From: Sipunculus nudus
Lineage: Eukaryota; Annelida; Sipuncula; Golfingiida; Sipunculidae
Direction: 5' to 3'
Assembly (NCBI GenBank): GCA_026874595.1
Contig: CM049307.1
Location: 24,344,362 to 24,408,361, forward strand
DNA length: 64,000 nt
Shown: in pieces, positions 1 to 14,500 of the stretch
Position numbering within the stretch: the first letter of the stretch is position 1
How the letters are laid out: each line of letters starts with the position of its first letter
Notes under the pieces: generated by a model
Told to the model about the DNA's origin: nothing
The model's input: the letters and a program-made list of their open reading frames with translations, nothing else
Database searches by the model: none
Translations under genes and position numbers: made by a program

Positions 1-85
1 TCAGAGTTGGTCTGTGAAACTTGAGTCCACTTTTGACAAATTGGATACATATTATGGATATGCTGTATTTTTTCTTTTTATTCAG

Positions 86-524
86 GATATCTTTCAGAGA
101 TTAAGAGTCCTGGCACTTCCAGGTGCCTGGGGTGCTGATGACCTGGACAGAAATTTTTGCAAACTTGATAAATATTTTATTTTTGCTCAGAAATATTCCA
201 GGTACATTAAACAGTGAATCAGACAATAAAGTAACTGAAGGATAAATAATATACCCAAAGATGTTTGGCTTGCTAAAGAGGTAATATACATAATTTTTAG
301 AAAAATCTTTCATGGATAAAAACAGCAAATGTCAATTAAAAAATTCCTTGTTTGTTTTCTTCTTACAGAGAAGCTCCAATGGAGAGATGCAGGTATTGGA
401 GACGGAGTACTCAAAAACACTAACAGATTTGATGGACACTTACTTAAAAGATGCCAACAGCATCCCGGCATTCCTGAACAGTTTAACAATCCAGTTATTC
501 AACCAGCAAACAATGGCCATGTAG
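86..524 (+). CDS. C-terminal end of an unrecognised protein (last two coding exons)
   Basis: Two exons join cleanly and give the last 89 residues of a protein whose start lies left of the window. The first exon, 86-201, follows a pyrimidine-rich acceptor (ending ttcag) and stops two bases into a codon before GTACAT. The second, 371-524, begins after ttacagag, completes an Arg codon and ends ATG GCC ATG TAG. Only the acceptor at 369-370 keeps the frame; the AG two bases earlier runs into a stop. The peptide starts DIFQRLRVLALPGAWGADDL and ends LTIQLFNQQTMAM. It looks alpha-helical, like the end of a HEAT or armadillo-type scaffold, but I do not recognise the family and assign no function. It runs tail to tail with the carboxypeptidase gene. 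Exon structure is well supported; identity is unknown. Confidence 0.75.
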
Positions 525-1010
525 TTGCCAGGACAACCACATCACATTAACAGGAGTTGTCTCCATGACAACAGCATCTATGAGCGGACTGGCTCTGTGT
601 AATTTCAAATCACCAGCAGATCATCACTAGGTTAATTATGACAACATGACCATGCACCATGGCGATAACTGCTGTGATGTCAGCATTTGTGATCAATGCC
701 TTGACTGTAATTGGTGATAGTTGATCATTGCTGTGGTTAACATCATTGGAGTTACTTGATCACCATGACAACAGCTGTTGTCCATTCATGATAATAGCTG
801 ATCTTTGAAAATGAATCTAATTATGCAAAGTGGAAGACTAAAAACAATGATACCTATGATGGACTGACACCAATGGCACTAGTGTTTTGTTGGCAGTGAT
901 ATACCATTGAGTTACAAATGATGATATGTGAGACTGATATTTGGAAAGCATTGCTTGTATGTATTTCTGAATGTATTTCATATGAATAAAACATCAAAAC
1001 AGGTAGTGTG
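525..1010 (+). other. 3' UTR and polyadenylation signal of the left-edge gene
   Basis: After the stop at 522-524 the sequence is non-coding and rich in short ATGACAAC/TGATCA-like words. An AATAAA hexamer at 985-990 is the first canonical polyadenylation signal downstream, so cleavage is expected about 10-30 bases later. The UTR would then be roughly 480 bases. Confidence 0.55.
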
Positions 1011-4000
1011 CCAAACTGAAATTACATTTTGCACATATTATAATTTAAGTCAAGGTGATGTTGGATTGTGCGAGTGGTGTTATGTTGTTGCCATGGTTTG
1101 AGAACTGTCAGTTTAGGTGTCTGAGGGGAGAATGCGTCAGCAGTTATAGACACCTTATTTTTTATAAGCCAAAACCATTGGCGGGCCCAGAAATTCCAGA
1201 ACAAGGGGGCATCAATACTGGGTTGATGGTTATTATGAAAACTAAATTCATAAATTATACATTTAACTTTTGTTTTGTAATATATATGTGATTATGTAAT
1301 ATATTTCAGTCTATGAAAATTATAATTATTGTATTATATAAGTACATGGGGGAGGGTGTGAGAAAATTTTAAATAAGTAATGTAAACAAGACATTTTTAG
1401 GTACTTCACAAAAATATGAGGATTTTCTGGTCCACAACAACTGTTTATGTCTTAGCATTATATAGTCCAACATTTGAGGGGTTCAATATTTAATGTGTAT
1501 TATTCAAATTTAGGATATAAATTTTCAATAATTTGCAATATGTAAATGTCAAAGGTGAAAATGCCATTCTGCATTTGTAACTGGTAAAATATCCTCTTTC
1601 AAATGTAATGCTTAGGGTAAAATAATATGTTGAAGTAATATTTCAAACTTTGCATTTGACTGGCTTCTGTTGTCCAGGCAGCCCACAAGACTAGGACAGC
1701 AGAGCACAGCTTCTGAGTTCACCCAGTCCTAGTGCTCTGCAGATTAACTGGAAGGCCGTGCCTCACTCACAGAAAATCTGATTTAGGGGTTTCCTCAGTG
1801 GTATGACCTAGCAGAGTATAATAACGAAAAGACTCTCTCATGGAAATAATCAGATGCTGTACATGGAGTTAATCACACGGCTGTTCATTAAGATCTTCAA
1901 ATTAGGAATAAGAAAGTAATAAACTGAGGATAACTTACCCATCTAATTGCTTATGAATAAAATCAAATTTGCAAAATGAAAATTAATCACAAATAGATGG
2001 AAAAGGATGTAGATAACATAAGAGGTGTTACAGCTGAATGAGGGGGCAGGCGCCCCCCTCTGGATCCACCACTGTGCCAATTCTTCACACAGGCACTGGT
2101 GGATACTTTCAACTGCCCATGAACAGCCAATCTCAGTGCAGATTTACATGTGAACATGCCAGGAAATGTGAAACATCACTTTTAGACTGGCAAACTTAGG
2201 GTTGACTAAACTTAGTTTAAATTACTAAAACACAACCTGCTGATTGGGGGGGGGGGGTTGGATAGAGGATTTATCATCCACACCTGTAACATTCTGCCTC
2301 CACTGGATATATGATGGAAGTAATCATCACAACAAAGATAATGGATTTTATCGTTTTATTGACATAACAGTACAATATATAGATTATATCTGAATAATGT
2401 AATCTAAATTAAAATATAGAGACTAATTTGTGACACTTTTTTTCTTTTTATCTACCATATTGGAATGTGCTGGAATGTATTCGGAAGTGCAGAGGTTTCA
2501 GTTCTCATGTAGTCAAGTTTATAGCAATAAATATGAGAGAAGCAGCTACAAAGAGTTGTGTGTGAGATTCTTGAAAAATAAAGAGAGGGGAACAGATCTA
2601 GCAAGTATGAGAATAATTTTTAAGCCATAGTATAATGCCATAATAAAAGCACAGACGAATCAGTCGTCTGAATATGAATTCTGACCGTTGCACTGTAGGA
2701 CCATCAAAAGGTAAAGTCCAATGCCTTTATTTTCCAAATTAAGACCACAAAAATTATTTCAATAATAATCTGCCCAGACAGACCTGAGCAATATGTAGCC
2801 TTAATCAACATGGTGCAAGCTTGCTCAGAGCCTTGTCTAAGAAGGCCCATGTGATGCCAAGCTTTTGTTCATGCACAGAGAAATTTGCAAAAGTGAAAGA
2901 TATTGGTCCGATAGAGGACAGAGAAAAGGCTTAAAGACACATATCTAAAAATAAAGAGAATATTACAAGGTTATTCTTAAACATTACAGTTATACATTAT
3001 TAAATCAAAACAGGGAACCAGAGCTCAGATACAGCCTGGGAGGCTTTGAAAACAAGGTGGCCCGGTGGTCTGATATGTGGTGTATAGAATGACATGGTAA
3101 TTGTAGGTGCATAGTCGATTTTAATGAGAATTTGGCTTGATTAAGGTCCACTATTGGTCCATACATAAGTTGGTACCAGGAAAGTTATGTAGGGATTGAT
3201 ATAAGCACAACAATAACAAGTATACTACCCTAACATACAGCTTTACACTGATATATATTTATATGCATGTTTATATATATTTAAAATTCTGTGCAGCATG
3301 CCCAAAGTTTAACATCCTGACAGTGCAGTATGTTATGTACAAGGGTTCTATATTGGCTTTGACATCTTTGTTATGCTGGCCATGGAGTATATTTAATGTA
3401 ATTAACAACAAGTTAATGACTAGACTTGTCAAACCATGCACCAATCCCCATACAGAAATGGTACACACGCGTACTATAAATAGTACATAAATTTTGATTA
3501 ATACTTGGATCTTCCAAGTATCCTGAAAAATAAAGAAATCAGAATAAAAGATAAGTGAAAAACAAGTAAAAAAGATTAATAAACCAAATATAACAGTTTT
3601 GCCAAATTTACATCTTTATACTGATTGCCAATCACTGCTCTGCAATGAATGTATGCTTTGGATTTTATCAGTGAAGCAAAAATAAAAGATCCAGTCTTTC
3701 CAGAAATATTGTTCAGAAGTGACTGCAGGTTCATTTTTTTTTTCAAATAAATTACACACATAACAGGTCTCATTAACAACATGTATGTACAATTGTATTA
3801 TGTTATCCTACACAAGCAATCACATCTGTTTGTGATAAACCCCAAATTTCAACAGTTACCATTAATACTAGTAGAAACCACTAATATAAATATTGCAACC
3901 ACTTTTGAACTGTTTATGGCATCTACAGATTTAACTGTTAACAGTTCATTCAAAACTGTATTTGATGATACTCTCAAAATTTTTGACTGATTAATGAATA

Positions 4001-5439
4001 CATTATGATGCATTATGTTCCATCCATATTTGAGATGCATAACAAATTTGTCAACTGTCATTAAAAAGTGTCCCTAGCTGTTTGAACATTATGATACAAT
4101 GTACAATAAATTAAAACATGCCCTTGGCCACTCTTGAAATGTTTGAAAAAAAAATAAAGAATAAGTACTTGGTAACTGGTGCATTTTGAAATTAAACCTG
4201 TTTCATGCTCCTGTATTACCGTTACACATATATGATTTTCTAAGCATGAGATAGCAGCTGGGAGACTGATTAATATTTGTGTGGTGGAGTGATATGTTGA
4301 TGTTGGTACCCTATGTGTCTGACCTATGGTTTAACTGGTCAATACCACCCATCTTTTTTAACATTTCAGTGGTTTTGGCTTGCCAGTTACTGTTGTATAA
4401 GCAGGTGTTTCCATTTAGCTCTCCACATGATTAACAGTGTCCACAATTTCCTCAGCTGCATCATTAAAATATGTTCACCAATATGACCATTCATGCAATC
4501 TTGATAAAAATAAACTTAGCATTGACAAATTCAATGTCTAGTCAACACAATGTCATTTGTTTAGGAGGTTTTGAAATATACTTTGAATGTCTGACTGCCC
4601 TTTTTTGTCCAGAGTTGGTTTGGCTTTTGACATGATGTAATGTGTGCATATGCCACAAAGAGGTCACTGATGATATAGTGTGTGCACCTACCACAGGGGG
4701 TCACTGCCATATTATTCACCAACAAATGGGTGGGAACACAAATTCAAGGGATAGGCCTATACTAATAAAGCATTCTCTAGGCAATACTTACAATCTTACA
4801 CAGAAGACATACAGTTGTTTACAGATAATGACCTGATGCTCCTTTTTTGTATCATCAGTCAGGCTTTAAAAGTGTGAAAGCATATTATAAACAGATTAAA
4901 TCTAGATGTATAGAGTAAACAAACATGAAATATTGAAAATTAAAATGTTACCCATTAACAATAAATAAATTTAATTAAAGATTAAAACAGAAACAGAGTG
5001 TAATCCTACAGCAAAACAGGTGCTGTTGAATAAATTCAACTTATGACCTCCAGTAAATGCTGACCACTTCATACATACATTAAGGTACATTGTACACCTG
5101 AATAATCAAGATCAAAACCAGCTTCTCTTGATTGAAACTGTACTTACTAAATATATATATGACCAATAGATATATTGCACTAGCCCTAAATTTAGTGAGT
5201 ACATTTGACTGACCACAAACGACACAATATATCACGTTCACCATGACATGTCAGTGTGATGCACGCAGGCCTGGACATAAGAGTCAGCAGCTGACCGAGG
5301 CTAAATTTACCTCACACATGTACTTGCACTAGAATTTCTTACACACAGGAAGAGTAATCTGTAAGTACAACACATTAACAGAGTTGTTGCCATGGAGACA
5401 GGAGCTGCCTGTATGCATCACACTGGACACATATAAGAT
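1011..5439. other. Convergent intergenic region, including the CPE 3' UTR
   Basis: No gene is supported here. The part next to 5440 must hold the 3' UTR of the minus-strand carboxypeptidase gene. Several minus-strand AATAAA candidates exist (for example the complement of 2355-2360), but I cannot choose between them. A run of nine or more G lies near 2247-2255. The short ORFs have no coding character. Confidence 0.5.
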
Positions 5440-5535
5440 CTAGTAGCCTTCCTCATAGTTGTCGAGCATGCGGAGCAAGGCAGCCATTTCACGCTGGTAT
5501 GCCTCATCTTCATACAACTGCTCATTTTCAGCATC
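5440..5535 (-). CDS. CPE: CPE exon 9: C-terminal helix and stop
   Basis: Encodes residues 490-520 and the TAG stop. The tail, from [20 protein letters not shown] to the end, can form an amphipathic helix. In vertebrate CPE the C-terminal helix promotes acidic-pH membrane association and granule sorting; the same role here is an inference. The acceptor is TTTGACAG|GATGCT. Confidence 0.88.
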   Translation of the reverse strand, partial: DAENEQLYEDEAYQREMAALLRMLDNYEEGY

Positions 5536-8500
5536 CTGTCAAAATAAAAATAAAATTTATCAATAAAATCATCATACAAATAAAAGCTCAGAATAGGGAT
5601 TTATACTGGTATCCTGAACACATGTGACCAATTTGAGGATTTGGATGTGGTAAAAAAAAATTCTGCTCTTAACCTTCTCAAACCTTATCCCCTTGCCATT
5701 GAACTCTGTCCACAGATGAATGCTGTTTTCAGTGTACTTTCATCTCACATCCCTGCACCTATTATCCAACCCTGACAGGTTTACTTTTTCCCCCCAGTTC
5801 CTTGGAACTGCTCATGGGACTGCCATTTTGCTTACACACTAAAACTGAATGTCACTGAATCACTAAAGCTGGATTTCACTGAATGTCGAAGTTGTGGGTA
5901 TAGGCCTGCTGCTAGTCATATAGAATACAGGTATTCTTGATGTAAATACCAGAAGTGTGATGACTTTCTTTTTAAGAATACTACAAGACTTTGCACAGAC
6001 AACAAGGGACCTGTGGGTCACAGCGCTCAGCTTAGACTGATTGTAAGATTTTTTTTATAAAACGTGGAAATGTGGCAACAGTTAATTTTTTTATATCATT
6101 TATTGAGAAATGTACACAACACATACATTTGGGTTGCCTGGTATTATTATGGGGTACATGAAGTGTCACCAGGACCAGGACTGTGACTTAGTTACTGTAT
6201 GGCATGTTCAAGTAGAGAGTATAACCAGATGACTGTTTTGATAATTTTTTGTACATTAATATGGAGTATCTACATAACAAACAAGATGACAATAGTTGCA
6301 ATTCTGATAGTATTAATATAATTTGGCATTCTCAAAATAAAGGAAAACATGCACAAAAAAAAAGAAATGACACAGGTGGTGCCACCAGTCTTCAGGAATT
6401 GAAGAAAACAGTCTTAATCAATAAACACACCAGGTTTTGGGACACTAGATGAAACCACAGTTGAGAAACTGACATAATTGCTGTCATCTGATAGTCTCAA
6501 AAACAATAAAAAAACTTAAAAATTGGGAAAAAATGCAGGTGGCGCCACCAGTTTTCGGTAAATCATAACCATAGTCATAGTCAATACTGAACGCAAGATT
6601 CAGGGCAATCCATGCATCAATTATCAACTTACTAGAGTTTTGTATCAAATTTTTTACTATTCTGGGGGGTGGAGGATGGGTGGGGTGGGATTACTTACAA
6701 GCCCCATAGCTCAGAGGATAAAGGTCACAGTGACCTAAAAAGTTTTCCAAAGATATTTTTATTGAGCTCCCTGGATATCCAGTTACAAGTTTCTATGTTT
6801 AACAGAGTCAAGACATGCCAGTATTACATACGAATGGACAGACTGACGGATGGACAGACAGATGCGGACTCATCACTACAGCTCATTTGACTTACAGACA
6901 GCTGAGCTTAAAACCTTCATGTGTGGGATGACAAACTAATTGGCTAAACTGAATCATATGTATGACAGTACAATTAATTCCTGCCACACTCTTCCAGTAT
7001 TACCGGTTATAGTAGTGGGTGGATGTGACCCTGATTGCCTGACAAAAATCCTGTAATATGACTCATTAAAAGTTATCACAGGTATCTCCAGGGTATAGTA
7101 ACATCCAATCAGCTGTTAACCATCATGCCTGAAAGCTCCAGCCTCCCTCTCAGCTGCTGTGTGTGGCTTATTCTTGTGGTACTGATTGATTAATTTCACC
7201 AGGCCATCTCGTTAAAACCTCTCAATGATTCCCTTTCAAGATCATACTCTGTGTGCCTTACCAACTTATTTTTAGTTTCCAGTCAAGGACAACCACACAA
7301 TGGTTATGTTGGGCAGTGCAAGTCAGCATCCAATATACCACAAATCCAGGGCAGTTTCAAGATTATGATTTTAGCACAGAATGTGAGAAGCTCCATTTTT
7401 TTTACACTGGTAGGTAGCGTGACAGCAAATTTACCCCTTCAGTCATCTGTTACCAACTTTGAGCACAAAGTTCTGAACAGATTCTAGTGAATTTTGTGTA
7501 GGCGGGTTAGGATGGCATACTGGGGACAATTCATTAAATTTTAGAGGTTATCTGAATCACCATATAAAATTGTTCATTCAAATGATTATACATGTATTTC
7601 ATTATGACACACTGCAAACACTGTGGTCGGCTTTATATTTGTGAGGTTGAAATTTTGGAATTACTTAATTTTGAAAGCTTTGCAAGGGTTTAATTTTCAT
7701 GAAGGCATCAGAACCATTAAAATCTAAGTACATCAGTATTTGAATTTATTATGAAACTAGATGTGTTGGAACGACATGAATGCCCCCGCCTGAGGCAAAT
7801 TAGAAACATTTGTTAAATTTTGTAAAATTTTTTAAGTTCAGGAGGTGTTGTATGGTCAAAAGTAGGTCAACAAAGGCAAAATGCAAACTCGATCTGTAAA
7901 GGGTCATTATCAAGCAACACACCAAAAATCAGGCCAGTATATGCAGGCATTGTGATAAAAAGTCCATATATGTGCATTTATTATGAAAATTTCTGTCTTT
8001 CATGAAATTTTCTATGTTCAGGATCTGTCATATGGTGAAAAATAGGTTAACTGGGACGAAACGCGAACTCGATCTGTAAGTGGTCATTATGCGCCCACAG
8101 ACCAAACATTAGGCCAGTATCTGTAAGCATTGCATTGCGAAACTAGAATATTAGCAAAAGTTGATAATCATTTATAAATTTAAATTGGAGAGGTATATAC
8201 CATGTTTCATAACAATCAACCAAATGCTTCCTGAGAAATAAGCTCCTAAGTATTTTTCTATACTAAGCTCTGTAACCTTGATAAGTAGGTCAAGATCACC
8301 CATCTTTGAACTTGACCAAGATTTTGTAAATATAATGCAATAGCACTGAAGAAATGAAGTTCCTGTGTTGAATACCTTTGGAGATATCCTGCACAAAAGG
8401 CAAAAATTGAAAAAATCCGATAAAAATTTAATAAAAAAATCAGAAATTGCAGGTGGCGCCACCAAAATTGTGCAGCACATCCAGACCATCAGTCCCAATG

Positions 8501-11500
8501 ATCATAGTAAGTTTTGTGAAAATCCACACAATGGTTCCTGAGATATAAACTTCTGAGTGTTTTTCTATAATCAGCTCTAAAATGTAGAAAAATGGGTCAA
8601 GGTCACCCATCTTCGAACTTGACCGAGATTTAATCGATATACATCTTGACTGATGAAATAAAATTCCAACGGTGAATCCTTTTAGAGATATCCCGCTTAC
8701 AAGGTAAAAGTTAACAGACGCGGAACAGACGGACGGACAGACACCGGACAGACAGATGGACGGACGGACAGACGGACAGCTTGGGTGACGACAATAGCCT
8801 ATCAGCCTATGAGCTGAGGGCTAAAAACGGCTGTACATATGTATTTGTCATGAAAATTTCTATTTTTCATGAATTTTTCTAAGTTTAGGAGCCGTAAAAC
8901 AGTCAAAAGTAGGTCAACCGGGACGAAACACGAACTCGATCTGTAACTGGTCATTATCTGCCCACACACCAAAAATCAGGCCAATATCTGCAGGCATTGC
9001 GAAAAAAAGTCCCTACATGTGTATTTGTCATGAAAATTTCTATTTTTCTTGAATTTTTCTAAGTTTAGGAGCCGTAAAACGGTCAAAAGTAGGTCAACCA
9101 GGACGAAACGCGAACACGATCTGTAACTGGTCTATATCTGCCCACACTTAAAAAATCAGGCAAATATCTGCAGGCATTGCGAAAAAAAGTCCGTACATGT
9201 GTATAATTGTCATGAAAATTTCTATTTGTCATGAATTTTTTTAAGTTTAGGCGCCGTAAAACGGTCAAAAGTAAGTCAACCAGGAAGAAACGCGAACTCG
9301 ATCTGTAACTGGTCATTACCTGCCCACACACAAAAAATCAGGCCAATATCTGCAGGCATTGGGAAAAAAAGTCCGTACATGTGTATAATTGTCATGAAAA
9401 TTTCTATTTGTCATGAATTTTTCTAAGTTTAGGCGCCGTAAAACGGTCAAAAGTAGGTCAACCAGGACGAAACGCGAATTCGATCTGTAACTGGTCATTA
9501 TCTGCCCACACACAAAAAATCAGGCCAATATCTGCAGGCATTGCGAAAAAAAGTCTGTACATGTGTATTTGTCATGAATATTTCTATTTTTCAAGAATTT
9601 TTCTATGTTAAGGAGCAGTAAAACCGTCAAAAGTAAGTCAACCGGGACGAAATGCGAACTCGATCTGTAACTGGTCATTATCTGCCCACACCCCAAAAAT
9701 CAAGCCAATATCTGCAGGCATTGTGAAAAAAAGTCCGTACATGTGTATTTGTCATGAAAATTTCTATTTTTCATGAAATTTTCTAAGTTTTGGAGCCGTA
9801 AAAACGGTCAAAAGTAGGTCAACCGGGACGAAACGCGAACTCGATCTGTAACTGGTCATTATCTGCCCACACACCAAAAATCAGGCCAATATCTGCAGGC
9901 ACTGCGAAATAAAGTCCGTACAACTGTTTGATTTCGAAATGACGGAATGACGGACATGGGTAAAACTATATGCCCCGGCCACTTTGTGGCGGGGGCATAA
10001 AAAAAGAATTATTCCAGGATACCTCGCTAAATTCATGTAAAGTCAATATAATATGACTTGTGTTACAATTTATATGTCCAAGGTGATTGCCACATGTTTA
10101 ACAATAATTAGTGTGGGTCTGCAAGGGCTGGTTCTGATACAATGCAGAGATGAGGTTTCTGATAGATGACAAGAGTCCACCGTATCTAAATCATAATGAC
10201 CGAGTCCACCGTGTCTAAATCATAATGACCGAGTCCACCATATCTAAATCATAATGACCGAGTCACCTGTATCTAAATCATAATGACCGAGTCCACCATA
10301 TCTTAATCATAATGACCGAGTCCAACATATCTAAATCATAATGACCGTGTCCACCGTATGTAAATCATAATGACAGAGTCCACCATATCTAATTAAAAAT
10401 GACAGTGTCCACCGTATCTAAATCATAATGACCAAGTCCACCATATCTAATCATAATGGCCGTGTCCACCATATCTAAATCATAAGGACCGAGTCCACCA
10501 TATCTAAATAAAAATGACAGTGTCCACCGTATCTAAATCATAATGACCAAGTCCACCATATCTAAATCATAATGACCAAGTCCAACATATCTAAATCATA
10601 ATGACCAAGTCCAACATATCTAAACCATAATGATCAAGTCCAACATATCTAAATCATAATGACTGAGTTTATCCTATCATGTCACTGTAAGCAAAATTAA
10701 AATAATGATTCAATTTGTTGTCAGTGCCATCTATTGGTCAACCTTGAAATAATTGTTTTTTTTTTTTCAGCTGTGTCACTATCAGTTCAAACAGTCAAAT
10801 ATCAGTAGTTCCCTTAATTCAATGGCTAGGTCTTCCACTGAACATTTTACTGAAGGTTTTTAGTCACTGTCAAAGCTGTTTTGTTTAAAACTTTTTAGTG
10901 GTAAATGTATAATTATGTATGGCATAACTTCACTCTTGCTCTCTCAGGCATCAAAACCACAGGATATGTTGGCAATAGGTGTGGGTGATGGAAGATTGAG
11001 GGAATAGTGAAAAGGTTAACCCAGGTCAAATAATGACAATATGTGTATATGCATCACTGTATGCATCACTACCTGGAAAACTGGAAAATTACCCAACAAC
11101 ATGCCATATTATTGTGGGCGCTTAGAGAGCTGACACACATTAAGGTAAAAAGGTAAATGTGCCGAAAAGTGGAAACTCAACAGTTTTGGTGGTAGAGGAA
11201 TCCTGGTGAATGAATGAGAGTCAAATAAACCATGTTATACTGTACATGTATCTAACAGCACTGGCTCCATCAACAGCGGTCCTTACCTTGTACACATTGT
11301 TGTAGCCCTTGTTGCCGTACTTGAGTTTGTACAGCTCCTTTGCCAGGTCCTGCATCTTTCCATCATCGTCTGACTCAGCCTCCGGCTCCAAGTCCTGCTC
11401 TATTATCTTGTCATCCTCATCCACACTGTTAGACTTCTGTTCCTCCGCTTGTGGCAGCCTGAAGTAAACTGTCTGGGCCTCCTGGTGCCTGGGGTTTGTG

Positions 11501-14500
11501 ACAGTCACGCGCTTTGTTTGGCAGCCATATTTTGGTGGAGCACAAGCGGTCACTTCATATTGGCCTCTGGTCAGGAGGCGCCAGTAGTCACCATCGTGAG
11601 CTAGAGAAGAAAATGAAGTTTTTTCAACTTAAGCAATATGCATTGGTGTCACCCCTGACTTAACGTGATAACTTTACAACGGATATATCCTATAAAACAA
11701 TAGGATGGGTATACGCTCGCCACTTGATTTCACTAATCAAGAAATTAGATCCCAGTCATTACTGGTGACATTTCCAGGTTCTTTTAAGGACGTGTATAAA
11801 AAATACCAGACAATCATACACCCAGATCAATAGAAACTATGAGACATCAGGTTAAATTCACAAATATAATTCAAGACAATACTTACAGAGACATAGATGT
11901 GAGTGTGTGTGCGTTGATGTGTCAATACGACAGTTCTTCATATTAAAAATACAGGATATTTACTGAGTCCATGGTTTGTATAAAAACAATAAAGTCCAGT
12001 TCCTTCAGAGATCTCTGGTTACTGTTTTGTGTAGAATCTAGCGTATGGTTAGCACCATATAGTCTGTCTGAAATTAGCGATCTTCAACTGATCTTGCTTG
12101 ACAGCGACCCGTGTAGGTTTACGCTCACATGAATGCAATAGCTCTCTTTGTTTACATAGAGCTTAGAGTCCTTGACCTTGCTCGTGTGGCAATCGTTTCA
12201 CGGCTTACATCGATTATGTATCTAGGTCAAGCTGAACTAGGCCGGCAGGTGACGCGAGCACACTGACTTTACCACCAATACAATGCTCTGTCGGCAGCAC
12301 GGCTGTGATCTCGTGAGCTGGGTCCTAGCCTCGTGTAGAAGCTTGCTTCTATGCCGTTCCTGGTGTTTCAATGTTCCTTCTCCCGTGCGTGCGTGCGTGC
12401 TGCCGCCTCAAGCTTCCAGACCCAACTGAAACAGCGTCCTGCGTCTCTCCCTGAACTCTGATGTCACAATCGTCGTCACAATACGGCGATCCGGTTCTCT
12501 GATTGGCTTATGGCTCAATTGTCCCATATAAGGATATTTGTGACCTAGAATGACTGCTAGCGTCACCATGGCGACCCACATACCAGATGTAATACACGCA
12601 ATGCGTGACACAGATAAAACAGCTGATAGCCGCTGGGATTACATACAAGATTACACAATATATATACAATCAGGACCTGTCAACGCTTAAGGATGACGCT
12701 TCACGTCAATATCAATAGAGAACAGACTTCGTTTAACTATGATACAAAACACTGTACTTATTGTCACTGAGTTTCTGGTGACAATTGGTACTTCATCATA
12801 TAGTATAATATATATATTTAGATGAAATAAAATATGTGTTGTGTCAATGTCTTTTAAGTCATATAGCCTTCGTGTGCTTAAGCAAAATAAACAAATTTGT
12901 GTCTAACCTTGGATATGACATATTATAGTTTCACCAAATATACATGTATGTACTTTTTATAGTGTGGATTTTAACCTCATCTCTTTTTTTAGCTTAAGTC
13001 TATTTAAGTTACTCCTTACAAGACTTTTGTAGACTTCTTTGCAGGGTGGGTGATTTTTGTGCCCTTCTATCATATTTAAATCTCAGATATCACCTTTGGC
13101 CTGTTCACCTGGTTTAGACATGCAGTTAAAATGCTTGGTCACCCTCTGTTCTCCTCAAATAGACAGACTAACAAAGCTTTGAATACATTCTATGTTCTCT
13201 ACCACCCTTATGTCTACTGTTTCCTAATGTCCCCTTACGACATCATGCCCTACAACTGATTCAGGCTGGTGCAACTCCATATAAAGCACAGGTGTAGACC
13301 TCTGGACAGACTACTGACTACATCACAAAAGAAATGTTATAATGTACATAAGCTATATACATATTCATGTACAAGTTATGCTTGTTATTAGGATATGCTT
13401 CAGAACAGAAGAGCCCTTTTAGGGAAACACTATATCACCATGAACATAATCTTTAAATAATTTGCTTTAGAATGTTGATAGGAATGTCAAAGATTGTATT
13501 TTATAATTATCATAGTTACCACAAAATATTTCTTCAGATATTTACTGATTTTATTATTAAAATTACTCAGCAATCATCCATAAACAGATGTGATTGTTAA
13601 GGTGTTTGACTGGACTTTACCTGAGGTGACATCATGGTTGATGTCCTTGTTCATGCCTCCGGTGACGTTACGAACATGGATGGTTGCTCCGGCCAAGTAC
13701 TTGCCATCCTCGCCCTTCACCCTGCCCTTGATGCCAGTGTGAACCTGTTGAACAAATTAAAATACTCAGTTTGTGAATTTAACTTGCAAACTCTGTTTTC
13801 AGCCTTTCACATGTCCCATCCTATTCAGAAACCTAATTTGTATACAAAAAATAAATTTCAACTAACTCAAAGACAAAATACTGAAAAATACACATTTATG
13901 AAAAAATATCATGATAAACAACATGCAAATCTTCATATTATAATGTACTGGTTTATCAATTAAAATTGCACATCCCAATTTTCCACTATAATTTATGTTC
14001 ACAATAGCTAAAAACAGTCCTGATGATCAGAGTTTGAGAGATTAACAATACATGCAGTCCACTGACCTGCCACATGTATTCCATCAGAGCGTTCTTATTA
14101 TCAGCCCAGTCTTTCTTCAGGTGTTCTGCTGGTGGGAACTTGTTACATCCCATCTCCACAGTGATCTCAAAGCAGTTGCTGCTCAGGTAGTTAAAGTCCT
14201 GCATACCTGTAAACATAGTCATACAATTAACACATACCTGAAAACAAAGCAGACAGTTAAAGTACTGCCTATCTGAAAACTTATCAGAAAATTGCAGTCA
14301 AGCATACCTGGAAATATATGTAACATTCAAGTATACCTGAAAGCCTAACAGATTAACTAATTAAGTTATAAATCTTATTGTTTAGTAAAACTCATCCAAT
14401 GAACAAGAAGCATGGATTTGGTCTATTTTATTTATAATGTGGTTGAAATTTGTTATACAAACTTGGGGTGTGGTTCTCTAATTCACTTCATTTGTGATTA

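Larger units (their letters stand above)
5536..11286 (-). other. CPE intron 8, repeat-rich
   Basis: A 5.75-kb intron. Besides the repeats listed separately, it has a repeat fragment at about 6510-6900 with a GGTGGCGCCACC palindrome (6538-6549), a GGACAGAC-rich stretch and a terminal AGCT hairpin. Nothing in it looks like an exon. Confidence 0.75.

Noticed and set aside
361-370. Acceptor at 367-368 for the last exon of the left-edge gene
   Set aside because: Using it puts the frame into REAPMERCRYW with a stop after 17 codons; the AG two bases later gives a clean, longer reading.
8172-8498. 108-codon minus-strand ORF
   Set aside because: Lies wholly in a dispersed repeat that recurs, with stops, at 22.7-23.0 kb.
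10169-10673. Regular 29-bp repeat as a CRISPR array
   Set aside because: Repeats are directly adjacent with no unique spacers, and the locus is inside an animal intron.
13634-13963. 109-codon plus-strand ORF
   Set aside because: It is the antisense shadow of CPE exon 7 and runs into intron sequence.
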